Below, in pieces: positions 1 to 5,862 of a DNA stretch of 6,601 nt. Source of the DNA: JACQNR01 sp964533045. Its GTDB lineage: Bacteria; Acidobacteriota; Terriglobia; UBA7540. The notes under the pieces were generated by a model. That model worked only from the letters and a program-made list of their open reading frames with translations. It was not told where the DNA came from and ran no database searches. Each line of letters begins with the position of its first letter. Position 1 is the first letter of the stretch. Where the stretch lies: positions 1 to 6,601 of the forward strand of contig CAZHKT010000170.1 of NCBI GenBank assembly GCA_964533045.1, written 5' to 3'. The position numbers and the translations under genes were made by a program.

Positions 1-29
1 GGAAACAGGCCGAATTGTTCTGATTGTCA

Positions 30-674
30 CTATATTATGTAATTCTCTTTAGGTACTTCATCTTCGTAGAATTTCCTGATCTCCGACCATTCCGCAGGAC
101 GCAGCATGTCGGGCATGGGATCCTGCTCGGCTTCTTCGAAGTAGGTCAGCGATTTGAGAATGTGAGCAAGACTGTAATTGGCCAGTGCGTACTTCTTCTG
201 GAACAGATCAGGCAGAGGGGCGAGGCCCTGATGGCGGGCCACGTAGAACAGATCAACGAAGTCGCAGCGCGCGGCGCGCCCAGCGATCGCCGCAATCTTC
301 ATGCAGGCAATATCGCGCGCGTCGGCGACGTTCACTTCCTGAAAGCGTCGTAAGGGAAAAAGCAGAGGGTAGGGATACCGGAGCAGGCTCACCTTCACGC
401 CGCGGATCGTGCAGTGCAGGGTATCTTCGGACTTCGCCGTCACTCCAAATTGGGGATACCCCTGCAATTTTTGAATCCATGTCTCGACATGCATTGCCTC
501 GGCAGAAAAAAGATCAAGGTCACGGGACCGACGGTGTGCAAGTTGCAGGGCGAGCGCCGTCCCCTTAGCCAGACAGAACCGCTCGATGAGGGGCGTAAGC
601 CCGGACAAGACCTGTTCCACCGCTTCTGAGATGCTCTCGGGATTCCACGCTTCCCCATTTTGGGACAGGGTCAT
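30..674 (-). CDS. AbiEii/MenT-type nucleotidyltransferase (putative toxin)
   Basis: The 214-residue protein looks like the AbiEii/AbiGii (DUF1814) nucleotidyltransferase family. Known members are toxins of toxin-antitoxin or abortive-infection modules, and some (MenT) add nucleotides to tRNA 3' ends. Visible motifs are KGTAL at residues 37-41 (usually GGTAL or GSTAL), HRRSRDLDLF at 47-56 with the likely metal-binding Asp52 and Asp54, and the distal family motif at 121-145 with MK (125-126), Asp138 and Asp141 (DFVDLF). The strand at 92-99 (GVKVSLLR) has no third Asp, which I believe is common in this subfamily. The ATG at 674 overlaps the stop of the upstream DUF6922-like gene (ATGA), so translation is probably coupled. 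The stop is TAG at 30-32. The Lys in place of the first motif Gly is the only odd residue. The family call is firm; actual toxicity is inference. Confidence 0.85.
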   Translation of the reverse strand: MTLSQNGEAWNPESISEAVEQVLSGLTPLIERFCLAKGTALALQLAHRRSRDLDLFSAEAMHVETWIQKLQGYPQFGVTAKSEDTLHCTIRGVKVSLLRYPYPLLFPLRRFQEVNVADARDIACMKIAAIAGRAARCDFVDLFYVARHQGLAPLPDLFQKKYALANYSLAHILKSLTYFEEAEQDPMPDMLRPAEWSEIRKFYEDEVPKENYII

Positions 675-973
675 GCCACGCTCTCTACCGCTGGCGAAAT
701 CGGAGGCTCGCAGGACCTCCGCAACGCCGCAACCTGGTCACCGGGAATCCTATAGACCAGCGCCCAGAAATTGGCCGAGCGGCGGGAAAGGCTTCTATCA
801 TGGCGCACCACGCGCTCAATGGTTTCCTGGGAAAATGCTGCCTTGAGCCACCTGACGGCATCACTGTCTCCCCACTCTAGCACCCTGCTAATGGTATAGT
901 CGGGGAAATCGGTGGGCGAAAAACTGACCGGGTCGATATCCCAGAAGAGGTGATGTAAGTACCTTGGGATCAT
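671..973 (-). CDS. DUF6922-like small protein, putative antitoxin partner
   Basis: The 100-residue protein resembles the DUF6922 family, which is commonly encoded just upstream of AbiEii-type nucleotidyltransferases. Recognisable parts are LFWD at residues 9-12, RVLEWGD at 30-36 and the SRRSANFWALVYRIP block at 63-77. I see no membrane segment or signal peptide. Its stop codon overlaps the ATG of the nucleotidyltransferase by four bases, so the two are co-translated and probably form one module. By position it is the candidate antitoxin or cognate regulator; no biochemical role can be read from the sequence. The ATG at 973 has no convincing Shine-Dalgarno site, and a short upstream ORF (1035 to 970) ends across this start, which could supply ribosomes by coupling. 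The last 13 or so residues (from 88) look unstructured and Pro/Ser-rich. Confidence 0.75.
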   Translation of the reverse strand: MIPRYLHHLFWDIDPVSFSPTDFPDYTISRVLEWGDSDAVRWLKAAFSQETIERVVRHDRSLSRRSANFWALVYRIPGDQVAALRRSCEPPISPAVESVA

Positions 974-1100
974 ACATTTAGAATACTGCCGGTATCCCCA
1001 AGAGACAAGAGAAACCGACTCATCCCAAACGCCATGGTATTACAGCGGCAGTCGGTGCTGGGTTGTGAGTTGAGGAGGCAGTTGTTAATTGTCAGTGAGT

Positions 1101-1130
1101 AAAAATTGATCGCGCGGCTTATGCCGCACA
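1101..1130 (-). terminator. Possible intrinsic terminator downstream of glnA
   Basis: Read on the minus strand, a hairpin GCGGC-ATAA-GCCGC (1127-1114) is followed eight bases later by TTTTT (1105-1101). The core stem is only five G/C pairs, extendable with G-U pairs, and the U-tract does not abut it. It is therefore a weak but correctly oriented candidate between glnA and the DUF6922/nucleotidyltransferase pair. Confidence 0.35.
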
Positions 1131-1171
1131 AATGAGGCCGCGAAGTTTGAGCCCGCCAGGGGAAGAAGCGA

Positions 1172-1212
1172 GGGCCGTCAGGAGCTGCACGAGCAGCCTT
1201 TCCGGACGGCCC
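1172..1212 (-). terminator. Stem-loop 58 bases after the glnA stop
   Basis: GGGCCGTC (1172-1179) and GACGGCCC (1205-1212) form a perfect 8-bp stem. The 25-base loop contains its own small hairpin, GCTGC-ACGA-GCAGC (1184-1197). In the glnA direction it is followed by TCGCTTCTTCC, which is pyrimidine-rich but not a true U-tract. It may be a terminator of uncommon form or a 3' stabilising structure for the glnA mRNA. Confidence 0.45.
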
Positions 1213-1269
1213 TTATGGGTATCGCTCTGGTTCCTACAACCAACACTCTCTTCCCACCACCCACGAATT

Positions 1270-2679
1270 CTAGATGTCGTAGTACAGTGCGAACTCGTAG
1301 GGGTGCGGGCGCTGGGCGACGGCCTGGACTTCGGCTTTCATCTTGTAGTCGATCCAGGTTTCGATCAGTTCTTCGCTGAAGACATCGCCCTTGAGCAGGA
1401 AGTCGTGATCCTTTTCGAGGGCGCGTAGCGACTCTTCCAGTGACCCAGGCATCGAGGGTACCTTCTTGAGTTCCTCGGGCTCGAGATCGTAGATGTCCTT
1501 GTCCAGCGGTTCGCCCGGGTCGATCTTGTTTTCGATTCCATCCAGGCCGGCCATGAGCATGGCTGCAAACGCCAGGTACGGGTTGCAGGACGGGTCGGGG
1601 GGACGGTACTCGACGCGCTTCGCCTTGGGGCTGGCCGAGTACATGGGAATGCGGCAAGCCGCGCTGCGATTGCGGCGCGAGTAGGCCAGGTTGACCGGCG
1701 CTTCGAAGCCCGGCACCAGGCGCTTATAAGAGTTGGTGGTGGGGGCGATCAGCGCGGCGAGGGCCGGCGAATGCTTCAGCAATCCGCCAATATAGTGCAG
1801 TGCCGTCTGGCTCAGGCCGGCGTACTTGTCGCCCGCGAAGAGCGGTTTGCCGCCTTTCCAGAGGCTCTGGTGGGTGTGCATACCGGAGCCGTTGTCCTGG
1901 AAGAGCGGCTTGGGCATGAAGGTCACGGTCTTGCCGTACTGATTGGCCACGTTGCGGATGATGTACTTGTAGAGCAGCATCCCGTCGGCCGACTTCACCA
2001 GCGAGTTGAAGCGCTGATCGATTTCGCACTGGCCGCCGGTGGCCACTTCGTGGTGGTGGCACTCGATGTGCAGCCCGGCCTTTTCCATGGCCAGCACCAT
2101 CTCGGAGCGCAGGTTCTGGTAGTGATCGGTGGGCGGAACCGGAAAGTAGCCTTCCTTGTAACGCGGACGATAGCCGAGGTTGTCGGTTTCGCGGCCGGAA
2201 TTCCAGCGGCCTTCCTCGGCGTCGATGAAGTAGAAGCCGCAATTCTGGGTCTGGTCAAACCGGATGTTGTCAAAAATAAAGAACTCCGCTTCCGCGCCAA
2301 AGTAGGCGGTATCGGCAATGCCGGTGTAGGAGAGGTACGTCTCCGCCTTTTTCGCGACGTGACGGGGGTCCTTCAGGTAGTGTTGCTTGCTGACGGGATC
2401 GGTGATGTCGCCGATCAGGACGAGCGTCGGGACGTCGGTGAAGGGATCCAGCATATACCAGCTCGGGTCGGGAACCAAAAGCATGTCGCTTTCGTGAATG
2501 GCCGCCCAGCCGCGGATGCTGGAGCCGTCCATGCCGAACCCGTCCTCAAAGGAACTTTCGTCCACTTCGTGAATCGGGTAGGAGACGTGATGCCAGATGC
2601 CGGGCAGGTCGGTGAAGCGTACGTCCACGATCTTGACGTTATTTGCTGCGGCAAAGTCCAAAACGGTCTTCGCGTTCAT
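1270..2679 (-). CDS. glnA: Type I glutamine synthetase
   Basis: ATP-dependent ligation of ammonia to glutamate; a cytoplasmic dodecamer in known GS-I enzymes. The chosen start gives 469 residues, the usual GS-I length. Visible motifs: MDGSSIRGW (50-58), the metal-site FGAEAEFF (127-134, Glu130 and Glu132), HHHEVATGGQ (208-217), NGSGMHTHQS (263-272), NRSAACRIP (337-345) and EYRPPDPSCNPYLAFAA (357-373). Tyr397 in DIYDLEPE matches the adenylylation site of GS-I beta enzymes, so control by a GlnE-type adenylyltransferase is plausible, though no glnE or glnB lies in the window. The frame is open to an ATG at 2745, but the ATG at 2679 is preceded by GGAGG and begins the family-typical MNAKTVLDF. 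It diverges from the arginine decarboxylase gene and has no downstream gene close enough to be an obvious operon partner. Confidence 0.97.
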   Translation of the reverse strand: MNAKTVLDFAAANNVKIVDVRFTDLPGIWHHVSYPIHEVDESSFEDGFGMDGSSIRGWAAIHESDMLLVPDPSWYMLDPFTDVPTLVLIGDITDPVSKQHYLKDPRHVAKKAETYLSYTGIADTAYFGAEAEFFIFDNIRFDQTQNCGFYFIDAEEGRWNSGRETDNLGYRPRYKEGYFPVPPTDHYQNLRSEMVLAMEKAGLHIECHHHEVATGGQCEIDQRFNSLVKSADGMLLYKYIIRNVANQYGKTVTFMPKPLFQDNGSGMHTHQSLWKGGKPLFAGDKYAGLSQTALHYIGGLLKHSPALAALIAPTTNSYKRLVPGFEAPVNLAYSRRNRSAACRIPMYSASPKAKRVEYRPPDPSCNPYLAFAAMLMAGLDGIENKIDPGEPLDKDIYDLEPEELKKVPSMPGSLEESLRALEKDHDFLLKGDVFSEELIETWIDYKMKAEVQAVAQRPHPYEFALYYDI

Positions 2680-2683
2680 TGAA

Positions 2684-2688
2684 CCTCC
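2684..2688 (-). promoter_or_regulatory. Ribosome binding site deciding the glnA start
   Basis: GGAGG on the minus strand lies four bases before the ATG at 2679. This supports that start over the in-frame ATG at 2745, which would add 22 residues unrelated to the GS-I N-terminus. Confidence 0.85.
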
Positions 2689-2743
2689 AGGAGTGGGATG
2701 GAATCCGAATGTCGAAATTGTGTCCGGGTGCTCGGTGGGAAAC

Positions 2744-2770
2744 ATTATCGCGCGCGCCGGCTTTAGTCAA
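2744..2770 (-). promoter_or_regulatory. Candidate sigma70-type promoter for glnA
   Basis: Minus-strand TTGACT (2770-2765) and GATAAT (2749-2744) each match the consensus at five of six positions. The spacer is 15 bp, shorter than the optimum of 17. Transcription would start near 2737, leaving a leader of roughly 58 bases before the glnA ATG. I saw no sigma54-type GG/GC promoter in this spacer. Confidence 0.45.
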
Positions 2771-2781
2771 CAGGGGAATAT

Positions 2782-2796
2782 TTATGCGCGGCATAA
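2782..2796. promoter_or_regulatory. Perfect dyad TTATGC-GCG-GCATAA, possible operator
   Basis: Six-base arms around a 3-base centre form a 15-bp dyad. It sits 11 bases upstream of the predicted glnA -35 and about 75 bases upstream of the divergent decarboxylase -35. The position suits an activator or shared regulator of glnA. The binding protein is unknown; the site does not match the NtrC consensus I know (TGCAC...GTGCA). Confidence 0.35.
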
Positions 2797-2869
2797 GAAA
2801 TCCCAATGCCGGCAGGGCCATTCCGCAGGCGAGCCGCGCCCCGACTGGCCTGTCGTGCACCAAAACTCG

Positions 2870-2899
2870 TTGACACTTTTTGCGAATGTTTGTTACGTT
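2870..2899 (+). promoter_or_regulatory. Strong sigma70-type promoter for the arginine decarboxylase gene
   Basis: The -35 is a perfect TTGACA (2870-2875). An 18-bp spacer leads to TACGTT (2894-2899), a weak -10, but it is preceded by TG at 2891-2892 in extended -10 position. Transcription would start near 2906, giving a leader of about 90 bases. The rest of the 316-base divergent spacer holds the glnA signals and no gene that I can see. Confidence 0.6.
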
Positions 2900-2995
2900 A
2901 CCCCACAGTTTCAGCGAAGGAAAAACTCACTCCGGCGCTCGTAATCCGCGAGGCCCACGGCGCCGGGAACCGGCGGGGGAGTCGAGCGAAACACC

Positions 2996-3550
2996 ATGTT
3001 TGTGCCCAAGAGGATGTTCCTGACTAAAGGCGTGGGTAAGCATCGCGAAAAGCTCACCAGCTTTGAACTGGCGCTGCGCTCGGCCGGCATTGCCGCCTGC
3101 AATCTGGTGCGCGTTTCCAGCATCTTTCCGCCCAAGTGCAAACTCATCTCCCGCGCTGAAGGCATAAAAGAATTAAGACCCGGCCAGGTCACCTTCTGCG
3201 TCATGAGCGAAAACTCGACGCGCGAGCCGCACCGGCTGATTGCCTCCTCCATTGGCGTCGCCATTCCCGCCGACCGTAATACGTTTGGGTACCTCTCCGA
3301 ACACCATTCGTTCGGCGAGACGGAAGAGATTGCGGGCGATTACGCCGAGGAACTGGCGGCGGAAATGCTCGCCACCACGCTGGGGCTTGAGTTCGACCCG
3401 GACCGCAGCTGGGACGAAAAGAAGGAAATCTACCGAATTTCAAACAAGATTGTTCGCACCATGAACATCACCCAGTCCGCCATCGGCGACAAACGCGGAC
3501 TGTGGACGACCGTGCTCTCCGCCTCCATCCTGCTGGGCATTGGCGAGTAG
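2996..3550 (+). CDS. pdaD: Pyruvoyl-dependent arginine decarboxylase
   Basis: It converts arginine to agmatine and CO2, the first step of an arginine-based polyamine route, and belongs to the PvlArgDC family (archaeal PdaD, chlamydial AaxB). The 184-residue proenzyme contains VRVSSIFPP (38-46). By family precedent it self-cleaves between Ser41 and Ser42, giving a 41-residue beta chain and an alpha chain that starts with the pyruvoyl cofactor. The conserved VMSE is at 69-72 (Glu72 the probable catalytic acid), and the C-terminal block GLWTTVLSASILLGIGE is family-typical. The ATG at 2996 gives the N-terminus MFVPKRMFLTKGVGKH; the nearest purine run, GGGGGAG, lies about 14 bases upstream, so initiation may be weak. 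An ATG at codon 7 is an alternative but would cut into this block. The DHS-like gene follows 90 bases downstream on the same strand, probably co-transcribed. The family is clear; arginine rather than ornithine specificity is inferred. Confidence 0.92.
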   Translation: MFVPKRMFLTKGVGKHREKLTSFELALRSAGIAACNLVRVSSIFPPKCKLISRAEGIKELRPGQVTFCVMSENSTREPHRLIASSIGVAIPADRNTFGYLSEHHSFGETEEIAGDYAEELAAEMLATTLGLEFDPDRSWDEKKEIYRISNKIVRTMNITQSAIGDKRGLWTTVLSASILLGIGE

Positions 3551-3599
3551 CCGGGCACGGGCGCAGGTTCCATCCTCACTTGCAGGCCAGGATCGTCTC

Positions 3600-3617
3600 T
3601 GGCTGTACGGACAGCCG
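3600..3617 (+). other. Short hairpin between the decarboxylase and DHS-like genes
   Basis: GGCTGT-ACGG-ACAGCC (3601-3616) forms a perfect 6-bp stem with a 4-base loop, plus a closing T-G pair. No U-tract follows, so it is not a standard terminator. It lies 15 bases before the DHS-like Shine-Dalgarno site and might affect RNA stability or translation of the second gene. Confidence 0.35.
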
Positions 3618-3640
3618 TCAAAACCGTTTCCGGAGGCGTC

Positions 3641-4678
3641 ATGCGCAAACATGAAATTCTCTCGCGGCCAACCCAGCCCATCCAGATCGACCGCCGCAAG
3701 AACGTAGCGAGCGTACTGGAAAAAATGCAGGGCATTTCGTTTCAGGGACGCAACCTCGCCACCGCGTACCAGATTTGGAAGCGCATGCTGGGCGACCGTA
3801 CCCTCATCATGATGGGAATGTCGGGCGCCCTGGTGCCGGCCGGGATGCGCCGGCTGGTCGTCTACCTGATCCAGAACCGCCTGATCGACTGCCTGGTTTC
3901 GACCGGCGCCAACTTCTTCCACGACATTCACGAAACGCTCGGCCGCAAGCATTTCCAATGCTCCCCCAGCGTGGACGATGTGGCATTGCAGAATCACCTG
4001 ATTGACCGGATGTACGACACGCTGGCCGACGAAGAAGAATTCCGCGAGGAAGACGCCTGGCTCGGCCGCTTCGCGGCCTCGCTGGACCAGTCGCGCCCCT
4101 ACACCACGCGCGAGTTCCTGAATCTTCTGGGCAAGGAGCTGGCGAAAAGAACCAAAGACGACGGCATCGTGTCGGCTGCCTACAAGGCCAATATTCCGCT
4201 CTACTGCCCCGCCATCGGCGATTCGTCGATCGGCATCGGCATCGCCGAGAATCGCTTCCTCGGCAAAAACAAGTTTACCTTCGACATCATCGGCGACGTG
4301 CTGGAAACTGCGCTGTTGGCCGGCCAGGCGCCTTCCAGCGGCGTGGTGTATTTCGGCGGCGGCACGCCCAAGAATTTCGTGCAGCAGAGCGAAGTGACGG
4401 CGGTTTTCATCCGCCAGGCCCGCGGCGGCCACAAATACGCCATCCAGGTCGTCGCGGACGCGCCGCACTGGGGCGGCCTCTCGGGCTGCACGTTTGAGGA
4501 GGCTCAGAGCTGGGGTAAGATTGCTGCCGACGCCGGCTTCGTCACCGTGTATTGCGATTCCACCATCGCCATGCCCTTCCTGGTAACGGCACTTTCAGAA
4601 AACCCTGGCCTGATTCGCCGCCGCAAAAAACCCCTCTTCACCCTGGGCCGCGAATTGAGCTTCAAATATCCCAAGTAG
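3641..4678 (+). CDS. Deoxyhypusine-synthase-like protein, probable polyamine enzyme
   Basis: The 345-residue protein belongs to the deoxyhypusine synthase family. Eukaryotic and archaeal DHS uses NAD and spermidine to move an aminobutyl group onto a lysine of eIF5A/aIF5A. Bacteria generally lack that protein, and bacterial homologues are linked to homospermidine-type polyamine chemistry. Conserved here: MGMSGALVPAGMRRLV (58-73), STGANFFHDIHETLG (87-101), the glycine-rich FGGGTPKNF (238-246) and SWGKIAADA (290-298). Lys293 aligns with the human catalytic Lys329, Trp291 with Trp327 and Glu287 with Glu323. The human His288 position appears to be Asn245, and the FDGSDSG loop is replaced by HWGGLSG (276-282). 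The ATG at 3641 follows GGAGG (3632-3636) by four bases. It is probably in an operon with the arginine decarboxylase, so agmatine or a product of it is a likely substrate source. The family is sure; the reaction is not known. Confidence 0.9.
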   Translation: MRKHEILSRPTQPIQIDRRKNVASVLEKMQGISFQGRNLATAYQIWKRMLGDRTLIMMGMSGALVPAGMRRLVVYLIQNRLIDCLVSTGANFFHDIHETLGRKHFQCSPSVDDVALQNHLIDRMYDTLADEEEFREEDAWLGRFAASLDQSRPYTTREFLNLLGKELAKRTKDDGIVSAAYKANIPLYCPAIGDSSIGIGIAENRFLGKNKFTFDIIGDVLETALLAGQAPSSGVVYFGGGTPKNFVQQSEVTAVFIRQARGGHKYAIQVVADAPHWGGLSGCTFEEAQSWGKIAADAGFVTVYCDSTIAMPFLVTALSENPGLIRRRKKPLFTLGRELSFKYPK

Positions 4679-4679
4679 C

Positions 4680-4749
4680 GGCGACCTTGAGGTCGCCATA
4701 TTCCTCCCGACCTTCAGGTCGCCACTTCCCTGTCGGCCTGAACGCCGAC
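4680..4749 (+). repeat. Three tandem hairpin units after the DHS-like gene
   Basis: Two 17-bp direct repeats, 4682-4698 and 4708-4724, differ at one central base (CGACCTTGAGGTCGCCA versus the same with C at position 8). Their period is 26 bp, and each is itself a dyad (CGACCT/AGGTCG core). A third, different hairpin, GTCGGC-CTGAAC-GCCGAC, follows at 4732-4749. The first starts two bases after the DHS-like stop. No U-tract follows, so the block looks more like a REP-type dispersed palindrome or 3' stabiliser than a standard terminator. Confidence 0.65.
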
Positions 4750-4842
4750 GCCCAGAGCGGGCTGCGTGCGGCCGTTGATAGCTGCAACGAGGAGGATAAT
4801 CTGAGTGCAACCACCGACCGCTTGAAAGACGCGGACGCGGCG

Positions 4843-4871
4843 TTGTGAACAGCCCCCGCATCGCGTACAAT
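4843..4871 (+). promoter_or_regulatory. Sigma70-type promoter for iolB
   Basis: TTGTGA (4843-4848, four of six consensus bases) is followed by an ideal 17-bp spacer and TACAAT (4866-4871, five of six). The predicted start is near 4878, leaving about 98 bases of leader before the iolB ATG. Confidence 0.6.
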
Positions 4872-4966
4872 GGCGCGTCGCCTCCCTCGGGTTGTCAAAC
4901 ATCAAGAAGGGCGGATGGATTCGATAAAGCGGATCGTTCTCCCCTCGAGAATCCACCCCCCGGCAT

Positions 4967-4970
4967 GAGG
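4967..4970 (+). promoter_or_regulatory. Ribosome binding site deciding the iolB start
   Basis: GAGG lies five bases before the ATG at 4976. An in-frame GTG at 4970 overlaps this site and has no site of its own, so the ATG is preferred. Confidence 0.65.
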
Positions 4971-4975
4971 TGAAG

Positions 4976-5788
4976 ATGAACCGTCATATCAAGAGTTCTC
5001 CTGGAAGGGGTTACCAGCCAATCGTTCCGCCGGGCACGCTGCGTTTTCTCGACTTCGCGCGGCTCGCCCTGACTCAGGGCGAGAAGTATTCCGGTGAAAC
5101 CGGCGGGCGCGAGCTGGTGATGGATATTTTCGGCGGCCGCGCCAGCATCAGCATCGAATCTTCCACGGCACGCACAACTTATGAATCCGCCGGCGGGCGC
5201 GAGGACGTCTTCAGCGGCGCCCCCGCAATGGTCTATGTACCGATTCAGTCGCGCTACACCGTCGAAGCGCTCACGCCGCGCTTCGACGCCGGGCTCTTCA
5301 CGTCGCCCGCCTCAAAGTCTTCCCCGCCCCTGCTGCTGGCGGGCGCGGACGTCCTCACTAAGCAGGTGGGCAAGGACAACTGGCAGCGCACGATCTACTC
5401 GGCGCTCGACGAACGGCAGGACATCGAGCGGCTCCTCGCCGGCGAAACTCTCAATCCCCCAGGCAATTGGTCGAGCTATCCGCCGCACAAGCACGACCAG
5501 AAAAACCCGCCCAACGAAGCGGTGCTGGAAGAAATCTATTTCTTCCGCGTCAGGCCCGCGCAGGGTTTCGGATTCATCTGGACGTACACAGACGCGAAAG
5601 ACCCGGAGGGCTTCTCGACCGTTTTCGTCGTCGAGGACGGCGACACGGTGCTGCTGCCGAAGGGCTATCACCCCGTGGTGGCCGCGCCCGGATACCAGTT
5701 TCATTACACCTGGGTGCTGGCAGGCGAAGAGCGCCGCTACGGCGCCTGGGCTGACGACCCGCGGCACGCCTGGGTCCGAAATCGGTAG
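4976..5788 (+). CDS. iolB: 5-deoxy-glucuronate isomerase (IolB/KduI family)
   Basis: The 270-residue cupin enzyme is of the IolB family, which isomerises 5-deoxy-D-glucuronate to 2-deoxy-5-keto-D-gluconate in myo-inositol breakdown. The hallmark NPPGNWSSYPPHKHD spans 160-174, with probable metal ligands His171 and His173. LEEIYFFR follows at 184-191 (Glu185 or Glu186), and LPKGYHP at 227-233 supplies His232. The N-terminal cupin half has ETGGRELVMDIFGGRASI (41-58), and the ending DDPRHAW is family-typical. Length matches the family, and there is no signal peptide, so it is cytoplasmic. The other iol genes are absent here. The downstream neighbour is a hexuronate-type transporter, which raises the chance that it serves sugar-acid catabolism more generally. 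KduI, the related 4-deoxy-hexosulose-uronate isomerase, is less likely because the N-terminus and the GNWSSYPPHKHD block fit IolB. Confidence 0.92.
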   Translation: MNRHIKSSPGRGYQPIVPPGTLRFLDFARLALTQGEKYSGETGGRELVMDIFGGRASISIESSTARTTYESAGGREDVFSGAPAMVYVPIQSRYTVEALTPRFDAGLFTSPASKSSPPLLLAGADVLTKQVGKDNWQRTIYSALDERQDIERLLAGETLNPPGNWSSYPPHKHDQKNPPNEAVLEEIYFFRVRPAQGFGFIWTYTDAKDPEGFSTVFVVEDGDTVLLPKGYHPVVAAPGYQFHYTWVLAGEERRYGAWADDPRHAWVRNR

Positions 5789-5841
5789 CCAGTGACGAGC
5801 ACAGAGCGAAGGACATTTCCGTCTAACTGACCTTGCCGTCA

Positions 5842-5862
5842 TACGACTTTCGTAGTTCTTTC
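5842..5862 (+). terminator. Weak terminator-like hairpin after iolB
   Basis: TACGA-CTT-TCGTA (5842-5854) is followed by the pyrimidine-rich GTTCTTTC. The stem is only five pairs with two G/C, so termination would be inefficient. It sits just upstream of the predicted -35 of the transporter gene. Confidence 0.25.

Larger units (their letters stand above)
974..1269. other. Intergenic region between glnA and the DUF6922-like gene
   Basis: These 296 bases contain the two glnA-side hairpins and, on the minus strand, a 21-codon ORF from an ATG at 1035 to a TGA at 970 that overlaps the DUF6922-like ATG as ATGA. I found no RNA gene and no convincing promoter for the module; the best -10-like string (TGTAAT, 1044-1039) has no matching -35. 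Confidence 0.4.
4750..4975. other. Intergenic region upstream of iolB
   Basis: Between the hairpin block and the iolB ATG I see no convincing gene. It holds an isolated AGGAGG (4790-4795), a promoter (4843-4871), an imperfect inverted repeat TGGATTC (4916-4922)/GAATCCA (4949-4955) in the predicted iolB leader, and the direct repeat GCGGAT at 4911 and 4929. The leader repeat could be a regulatory hairpin or an operator; nothing identifies its regulator. Confidence 0.4.

Noticed and set aside
1771..2682. 303-codon plus-strand ORF opposite glnA
   Set aside because: It lies fully antisense to a gene with every GS-I motif and resembles no known protein family; it is a GC-bias shadow of glnA.
2680..2745. 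Upstream ATG at 2745 as the glnA start
   Set aside because: It would add 22 residues not seen in GS-I, overlaps the predicted promoter, and has no ribosome binding site as good as GGAGG before 2679.
2855..2862. GTGCACCA as an NtrC half-site
   Set aside because: Only one half matches; the second half (around CTCGTTG) does not, and no sigma54 promoter accompanies it.
3440..4468. 342-codon minus-strand ORF opposite the DHS-like gene
   Set aside because: It is antisense to a well-supported family member, its composition mirrors the codons of the sense gene, and no ribosome binding site or family motif is seen.
5312..5842. 176-codon minus-strand ORF opposite iolB
   Set aside because: The sense strand encodes IolB with its full metal-binding motifs; the antisense frame has no recognisable family.
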